64,000 bases of DNA from Flagellimonas taeanensis (GTDB lineage Bacteria; Bacteroidota; Bacteroidia; Flavobacteriales; Flavobacteriaceae). Under the pieces are notes generated by a model. It had not been told where the DNA came from, did no database searches, and saw only the letters and a list, made by a program, of their open reading frames with translations. The number at the start of each line of letters is the position of its first letter. Within the stretch, counting starts at the first letter, position 1. Both the position numbers and the translations under genes were made by a program. Shown piece by piece: positions 58,893-64,000 of this stretch. The DNA is taken from assembly GCF_003584105.1 (NCBI RefSeq), contig NZ_QXFO01000018.1, forward strand, positions 1 to 64,000, written 5' to 3'.

Positions 58893-61067
58893 TTAGAACC
58901 TGACCTTGAATCCTCCATTTACCACAAAGCCATCAACCGGAGCATAAATATCCCTGAATTGTGGGTCATCAAGATTTCCAGTAAATACGGAGTCGAAACG
59001 GGTCTGGCGAGTGTCCAGAAAATTTTCAAAGTTCAAGAACACGGAGAAATTTTCCCCAATTTTCTTTTCACTCATCAGGCCCAATATCCAATAAGACTGT
59101 CCGGTTTCCCCTGAACTCAATTTTTGGGGACTGTAGTAATAGGCTTCAAGTCCCACCCAAAGATTTTCCTCCTTTTCATACATCAGCACATTGTTCAGTC
59201 GATGCTTGGCCACCAAAGGAAAATCAGTGACCGTTCCTCCCTGATGTTGCTTTACATTGGCATGGGTGTACCCTGTAAAAAGTTTGAAGTCCCCGTACTT
59301 GACCTTAAGATTGATTTCCGCTCCACGGGTATCCACATAGCCATCAGGCTGTTCAAACTCATAAAATCCGTTCCCGGTCATTGTCAGCAAGAGAGGGTCA
59401 TTGATTTTGGTATAAAAAAGCAGGGTATTTATGGACATGGTCATTCCGGGAATGGGAACCCATTTATAATTGATGTCAAAATTCCCTCCAATGGAACGTT
59501 CCAAATCGACATTTTCCGGATCGATCGAAAGTACACTTCTAAATTGCAGACGTTCAGCTTCTTCGGTGAAAACGGTGGGGGTCTTATAGCCCAATCCCCC
59601 TCCCAAACGGAAGGTCAAGGCATTGTTCGGCTCATAAAGAATGGACATGCGGGGCAGGACCATGGCTCCGTAATCGGAGTGAAAATCGGCCCTCAAACCT
59701 GTCTCCAAAGACAAGGTGTTGTTCACTGGCCATACATTTTGGGCGAACAGACCGAAGATTTGATAGGAATAGTCCAGCGCCTCGGTATCGTTTTCCAATG
59801 CATGGTCGAAATATTCGGTCCATAGATTCAGGCCAAAAATCCATTCCAACATATCCGATGAAGGGGAATAGTTCAGTTCGCTGAACGATGACCGTTGATA
59901 TCCCGAAAAGGTATAATCGGGAATTTGGATATCCCGATCAAAAAAACTGAAACTGTTCTTGAACTCCAATCGGGATCGATCGCGGAAACCATGCTTGAAC
60001 CCAAGCTGGGTGGAAAGTCGTTCCGTATCATTGGCTTCAAAATAGGGATTGTCCACAAACTCCCCCTTCGCATGGTCCAAGTTTCCGCCCAATCGGTCCT
60101 CAAGCACAGCGTTGAGACCCAGCATGATCTCGGTTCGTGCACCGACATACCAATATATCTTGGGATTCAAAGTAAACCTATCGAATTTCGGTATGGCCGT
60201 TAGTCCTATGTTTGCAGGATCATAGGGACTACCCATGTTATAGGATGCAAAAATAGTCGTGCCCAACCGATTGGACTTTTGGGAATAAAAGCCGCTCAAG
60301 TCAAGACCGAGTGCTGAGGTGCCATTCACCATAAAACTCAGTTCAGGTTCTTCTTCGGGAGTTTTGGAAATGAGGTTTACCAATCCGGCAATGGCCCCGC
60401 CCCCATAAAGGGTGGAACTGGAGCCTTTGACCACTTCCACTTGTTTCAGGTCCAACGGAGCTATCTGCATCAAGCTCAACCCACTGGCAAAACCGGAATA
60501 TAATGGAAAACCATCACGTAGAAGTTGGGTGTATCTTCCGTCAAGTCCTTGGATACGGATACTGGAATTGTAACTTGTGGCCGATGTTTGCTGCGTTCGA
60601 ATACCCGTACTTTCATTGAGCAGCATGCGAATGTCACCGGGTTTCATATTGCCCTTTTCGGAAAGTTCCTCTCCTGCAATGACCTCCACCCTTGTGGGGA
60701 TATCCTCAATGGTCCTGCTGCTACGCGTGGAAACCAAGGTGATCTCTTCCATTTCTTCGGTTTGTGGGGCCATCAAAAAGATCAGCCCTTGTGACGTGCC
60801 ATCCAGTGGAAAGGTAAGGGTGCGCTCCAAGACAGCATATCCCATAAACCTCAACTCTAGTTTGAACGTTCCATTTGGGATTCCAGTGATGGTTATTTCT
60901 CCCTGACCATCGGAAATAACTCCCTTTTCCAGCGAGGGGAATAAAGCAGTGGCCCCAATGACGGGTTCTTGGGTAAGGGAATCTTTTATAGTGGCCCTAA
61001 AAGTGTTCTGCGAAAAAGCGGATGCAATTCCCCAAAAGGAAAGCACCAGCAATAGTTTAAATTTCAT
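58893..61067 (-). CDS. TonB-dependent receptor with CarboxypepD_reg-like domain
   Basis: 724 aa. A signal (LLLVLSFWGIASAFSQ) and a carboxypeptidase-regulatory-like domain (ATIKDSLTQEPVIGATALFPSL to about 85) lead into the plug (TRVEVIAGEELSEKG, GLDGRYTQLLRDGFPLY, LDLKQVEVVKGSSSTLYGGGAIAGLVNLIS) and a barrel that ends in a terminal aromatic strand (PVDGFVVNGGFKVRF). It is of the classic siderophore/metal-type size, not SusC-type. The Cys-rich exported protein 81 bp upstream is a usual companion of metal receptors of Flavobacteriaceae, which suggests a metal substrate. Confidence 0.92.
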   Translation of the reverse strand: MKFKLLLVLSFWGIASAFSQNTFRATIKDSLTQEPVIGATALFPSLEKGVISDGQGEITITGIPNGTFKLELRFMGYAVLERTLTFPLDGTSQGLIFLMAPQTEEMEEITLVSTRSSRTIEDIPTRVEVIAGEELSEKGNMKPGDIRMLLNESTGIRTQQTSATSYNSSIRIQGLDGRYTQLLRDGFPLYSGFASGLSLMQIAPLDLKQVEVVKGSSSTLYGGGAIAGLVNLISKTPEEEPELSFMVNGTSALGLDLSGFYSQKSNRLGTTIFASYNMGSPYDPANIGLTAIPKFDRFTLNPKIYWYVGARTEIMLGLNAVLEDRLGGNLDHAKGEFVDNPYFEANDTERLSTQLGFKHGFRDRSRLEFKNSFSFFDRDIQIPDYTFSGYQRSSFSELNYSPSSDMLEWIFGLNLWTEYFDHALENDTEALDYSYQIFGLFAQNVWPVNNTLSLETGLRADFHSDYGAMVLPRMSILYEPNNALTFRLGGGLGYKTPTVFTEEAERLQFRSVLSIDPENVDLERSIGGNFDINYKWVPIPGMTMSINTLLFYTKINDPLLLTMTGNGFYEFEQPDGYVDTRGAEINLKVKYGDFKLFTGYTHANVKQHQGGTVTDFPLVAKHRLNNVLMYEKEENLWVGLEAYYYSPQKLSSGETGQSYWILGLMSEKKIGENFSVFLNFENFLDTRQTRFDSVFTGNLDDPQFRDIYAPVDGFVVNGGFKVRF

Positions 61068-61148
61068 ATCTAATGTATTTTTGAAGTTGGCCAGATAATT
61101 CTGGACTTATCAATGTGCCCTTAAATGGGCTAGTGATGTACTTAAGCT

Positions 61149-61454
61149 TCAAATAATGCGCGGCGGTTTGAACAGAAAGGAATGCACTTCCTTTGGAATA
61201 GATTCCAAATAAGGAACAGGGGGCAACACTTGTACCATATCCAATGCGAGAAAATGGATCTGGACATATTCCACAGTAAATCCTGGGCACCTGCCACATG
61301 CATAGAAAGGAGAGCAGGGCGAATCAGTATCGCATGGTGCTTCACGGTGATCTTGCCCGCTATGTTCCATGGATGCATCGGCAGTCTCCTGACAACAAGG
61401 GTAGGAGGAGAGTGCCACTGTGGCCATTGCCAAAATGATTGCAACCACTTTCAT
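61149..61454 (-). CDS. Cys-rich exported protein, DUF6660-like
   Basis: 101 aa. A signal (ILAMATVALSSYPC) is followed by a short His/Cys-rich region (CCQETADAS, HREAPCDTDSPCSPFYACGRCPGF) and an aromatic C-terminal helix. The four to six Cys and the His residues fit metal binding. Small proteins of this kind sit beside TonB receptors, often associated with copper or zinc. It is transcribed in the same direction as the receptor gene, 81 bp before it. Confidence 0.72.
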   Translation of the reverse strand: MKVVAIILAMATVALSSYPCCQETADASMEHSGQDHREAPCDTDSPCSPFYACGRCPGFTVEYVQIHFLALDMVQVLPPVPYLESIPKEVHSFLFKPPRII

Positions 61455-61544
61455 TACATCAAAAGTAATGATAACCCATGTCTATACCCAAAAATATCTG
61501 GATTTGGAAATCAGGTATCAACAAATGATGCTTACCTTAGTGAT

Positions 61545-62387
61545 ATGACCAAACAGATGCCCGATATCACAAAATCCTCAGGGGAAAAGACACGATTTTC
61601 CTTTGAAAAATTACATCGTTCGCTAAAGCACAGTGGAGCCAGTGACGGCCTGATCGAGGAAATCATCCACCGTGTGGAGGAAGAACTGTATCCCGGTATC
61701 TCCACAAGGGAAATCCATAACAGGGCCTATGCACTGTTGAAGAAAAAGAAGTCACTTTTCGCATCAAAGTACAAACTCAAAAAGGCCATTTATGAACTTG
61801 GACCGACCGGTTTTCCCTTTGAACGCTTTATAAGTGGCATCCTGCACTACTCCGGGTATGGGACCAAAGTGGGCGAGGTACTTCAGGGAACTTGTGTTTC
61901 CCACGAAATAGATGTGCTGGCCATTAAAAATGGAACCCTCAACATCATCGAATGCAAGTTCCATGGGGAAGATGGGCTCAACTGCAATGTGAAAGTACCC
62001 CTCTATATCCATTCGAGGTACAACGATGTCAAAGGGCCCTTGGGATCCAAAAAGGATAAGACCTATGGGGAAACATTGGGTTGGGTGGTCACAAACACCC
62101 GTTTCACCGAGGATGCCCTCCAATATGGAAAATGTGCGGGCCTGTATCTTTTGAGTTGGGACCATCCCAATGGAAATAGCATAAAGGATAGGATAGATAG
62201 ATTGGGGCTCTATCCCATAACCGTTTCCACATTGCTGTCCGAAAAGGAAAAACATTTTCTACTGAGCAGGGACGTGGTGTTGTGCAAACAGCTGGCCCAA
62301 GACCACTTTTATTTGGATCATTTGGGGATTTCCAATGGCAGGAAGAGCAGGATCTTGGCAGAGATGGAATCCCTTTGTAAAATTTAG
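61545..62387 (+). CDS. ATP-cone protein fused to PD-(D/E)xK nuclease-like domain
   Basis: 280 aa from ATG 61545; the frame is open further back but that part overlaps the Cys-rich gene on the other strand. The N-terminal 85 residues form an ATP-cone (TRFSFEKLHRSLKHSGAS, GISTREIHNRAYALLKKK). Residues about 105-160 show a restriction-endonuclease-like core (GYGTKVGEVLQGTCVSHEIDVLAIKNGTLNIIECKF: the D and the ExK pair). The rest (GWVVTNTRFTEDALQYGKCAGLYLLSWD) fits the Mrr-like family. It may be a nucleotide-regulated nuclease. The next gene starts 7 bp later. Confidence 0.82.
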   Translation: MTKQMPDITKSSGEKTRFSFEKLHRSLKHSGASDGLIEEIIHRVEEELYPGISTREIHNRAYALLKKKKSLFASKYKLKKAIYELGPTGFPFERFISGILHYSGYGTKVGEVLQGTCVSHEIDVLAIKNGTLNIIECKFHGEDGLNCNVKVPLYIHSRYNDVKGPLGSKKDKTYGETLGWVVTNTRFTEDALQYGKCAGLYLLSWDHPNGNSIKDRIDRLGLYPITVSTLLSEKEKHFLLSRDVVLCKQLAQDHFYLDHLGISNGRKSRILAEMESLCKI

Positions 62388-62394
62388 ACGGGGT

Positions 62395-63765
62395 ATGGAA
62401 AAACTTCAAGTACAATTTTTAGGAGGATCGGGAACGGTGACAGGTTCCAAGTTCTATCTGCATTCCGAAGAGATAAAGATATTGGTGGACTGTGGTGTTT
62501 TCCAGGGAACAAAGGAACTCAGAAAACAGAATTGGGAACCTTTGCCCATTAAGGTGGATGAGGTGGACTTTGTAGTGTTGACGCATGGTCACCTAGATCA
62601 CTGCGGATACCTTCCCCTTTTGGTGAAACAAGGGTTCAGGGGAAATATCATTGGAACAGCTCCGACCTTGGAAATAGCCAAGATCATATTGGAAGATAGT
62701 GCCAAGATCCACGAAGAGGAAGCGGAACGCGCCAATGCGGAAGGATATAGCAAGCATGACCCTGCGCTTCCTCTATATACCCAAGAAGATGTGGTACGTA
62801 CCTTGAAGTTTTTTAAAAGTATCGAAGAGGGAGAAATCGTCATGCTCTCGCCCCAATGCACGGCTTGTTTCAAATACAATGGACACATCATCGGGTCAAG
62901 CTTTATCGAAATCGTCCTTCACGGCAAGGTGTTGGTCTTTTCTGGTGATGTGGGCAGGGAAGCGGACCACTTGCTCCATCTACCAAAGCGACCAAAATGG
63001 GCCGATTATCTTTTTGTGGAGAGCACTTATGGGGACAAAGACCATCCCGACGAGGATGTGGAAGGCATTGTCCAGGACCTAGTGGACCAGACAGTACGGG
63101 AGCGGGGCACCCTGATCATTCCGTCCTTTGCCGTGGAACGTTTACAATCTTTGATGTATTTGCTTTGGAAACTTTACGATAAGAACAAGATTCCCAACAT
63201 TCCCATTTTTGTGGACAGCCCCATGGGAATAAATGTTCTTGAGGTTTTTGAACGATATCCTGATTGGCATAAGCTCGACACACACGAATACCAGAACATG
63301 TGCAACCATGTTACTTTGGTGAGCTCGTATAGGGAGACCTGGGAAACCATTGACGACCCCCGCCCCAAGATCGTCATTGCAGGCAGCGGCATGGTGACCG
63401 GTGGTAGGGTGCTCACCTACATCAAGCAACTAGCGGAAAGGAAATCTACCACCATACTGCTCGTGGGTTTCCAAGCCGAGGAGACCCGGGGAAGAAAATT
63501 GTTGGAAGGGGCCAAAGAGCTGAAGATGTTTGGCAAATACATCCCCATAAAGGCAAGAGTGGCCCACTTGGAGAGCCTCTCCGCACATGCGGGCCAATCC
63601 GAATTGCTCTCTTGGATGGGGGACATCAAAAATGTTCCCGAAAAGGTGTTCTTGGTCCATGGGGAAAAGGAAACCATGGGCATTTACAAGGATAAGATCT
63701 ATGAAAAGTACCGCTGGAACTGCCATATCCCAGAATTGTACGAAACCGTGGAAATACCGATATGA
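62395..63765 (+). CDS. MBL-fold beta-CASP RNase-like protein
   Basis: 456 aa from ATG 62395; the ORF start at 62335 lies inside the previous gene. Zinc motifs: THGHLDHCG, the HIIGSSFIEI strand, SGDVG. The beta-CASP insert has motif A (FVESTYGDKDHPDED), motif B (IPSFAVERLQSL) and the RMMBL-type C-terminal SLSAHAGQSELLSW. This is the YSH1/CPSF73-like group of metallo-RNases that cleave RNA. It is co-transcribed with the ATP-cone nuclease-like gene 7 bp upstream and converges on upp. Confidence 0.92.
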   Translation: MEKLQVQFLGGSGTVTGSKFYLHSEEIKILVDCGVFQGTKELRKQNWEPLPIKVDEVDFVVLTHGHLDHCGYLPLLVKQGFRGNIIGTAPTLEIAKIILEDSAKIHEEEAERANAEGYSKHDPALPLYTQEDVVRTLKFFKSIEEGEIVMLSPQCTACFKYNGHIIGSSFIEIVLHGKVLVFSGDVGREADHLLHLPKRPKWADYLFVESTYGDKDHPDEDVEGIVQDLVDQTVRERGTLIIPSFAVERLQSLMYLLWKLYDKNKIPNIPIFVDSPMGINVLEVFERYPDWHKLDTHEYQNMCNHVTLVSSYRETWETIDDPRPKIVIAGSGMVTGGRVLTYIKQLAERKSTTILLVGFQAEETRGRKLLEGAKELKMFGKYIPIKARVAHLESLSAHAGQSELLSWMGDIKNVPEKVFLVHGEKETMGIYKDKIYEKYRWNCHIPELYETVEIPI

Positions 63766-63772
63766 CCTTTGG

Positions 63773-64000
63773 TCATAGTTTTACCCCGTAGCTGAGGTCA
63801 CCGGCATCACCTAGACCAGGCACGATGTATCCCCTGCTCGAAAGCTTTTCATCCACGGCGGCGATCCACAGTTGGGTGTCCTTGGGAAAGATCTCTTCCA
63901 TTTTGGCCACTCCTGTTTGTGAACCGATTACCGAGATGATATGGATCTGTTTCGGGGTTCCATGGTCCTTCAAAACGTTCAGTACATTTTCCAAGGTCTT
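63773..64000 (-). CDS. upp: Uracil phosphoribosyltransferase, C-terminal part
   Basis: The last 75 codons; the frame runs off the right edge of the window. The end reads GYIVPGLGDAGDLSYGVKL, the uracil-binding C-terminal block of Upp, and VLKDHGTPKQIHIISVIGSQTGV. It makes UMP from uracil and PRPP in salvage. The stop is 7 bp from the convergent beta-CASP gene. Confidence 0.9.
   Translation of the reverse strand, partial: KTLENVLNVLKDHGTPKQIHIISVIGSQTGVAKMEEIFPKDTQLWIAAVDEKLSSRGYIVPGLGDAGDLSYGVKL

Noticed and set aside
1..64000. CRISPR arrays, rRNA operons, prophage structural genes
   Set aside because: No regularly spaced repeats, rRNA-like sequence, capsid, tail or terminase genes were found.

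Overview
The window looks like the chromosome of a marine-type member of the Flavobacteriaceae, close in character to the Muricauda/Allomuricauda/Flagellimonas group. The grounds are SusC/SusD outer-membrane pairs, many lipoprotein signals, TAnnTTTG-type -7 promoter boxes, class II and class III glutamine synthetases side by side, LytS/LytTR two-component genes, and tyrosine recombinases of the Bacteroidetes type. Genus placement is inference from gene content only. No rRNA or CRISPR was seen; one tRNA gene, tRNA-Arg(ACG), is present.

Layout. 1-12.6 kb: a sugar or polyol uptake and oxidation block (partial FAD-dependent GMC dehydrogenase plus its small subunit, a cytochrome c/FG-GAP lipoprotein, a CRTAC1-like FG-GAP/ASPIC lipoprotein, SusD and SusC). 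13-24 kb: an accessory stretch of short unrelated detoxification and stress genes (VOC, SRPBCC, DoxX-like, GNAT, DHFR-like, rifampin ADP-ribosyltransferase, Kazal lipoprotein, cupin) with four AraC-type regulators and several broken genes (MATE, methyltransferase, VOC, amidohydrolase, arginase).

24.2-38.1 kb: the main discovery, a genomic island inserted in the 3' end of tRNA-Arg. A 24-bp direct repeat (24223-24246 and 38050-38073) covers the last 23 nt of the tRNA, and a tyrosine recombinase gene lies next to the intact tRNA. The cargo is a nitrous oxide reductase cluster: a cytochrome c, a fasciclin lipoprotein, lipoprotein-type NosZ, a 203-aa membrane protein, NosL, a flavin-binding PPOX-like protein, NosD, NosF and NosY. 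After it come a haem-copper-oxidase/NnrS-like membrane protein, an Rrf2 regulator, the Fe-S repair protein Ric, a small membrane protein and a group III truncated haemoglobin. A second Rrf2 gene is divergent from the cluster. No nitrite or NO reductase is in the island. A 22-bp palindromic motif lies upstream of one Rrf2 gene and of ric, with a diverged copy before the second Rrf2 gene, and an FNR-type box sits at about -41.5 of the nos promoter. Together they suggest an NO- and oxygen-responsive regulon that travels with the island.

38-64 kb: core and envelope genes: apt, a BlaR1-like M56 peptidase with BlaI, a Ca2+/Na+ antiporter, GSII/GSIII, purM, a Rieske-thioredoxin-ApbE-DUF4266-DUF3570 operon, prfA, pyrF, small lipoproteins, PspC, a LytS/LytTR pair, a TonB receptor with a Cys-rich partner, an ATP-cone/nuclease-like protein paired with a beta-CASP RNase-like protein, and the end of upp.
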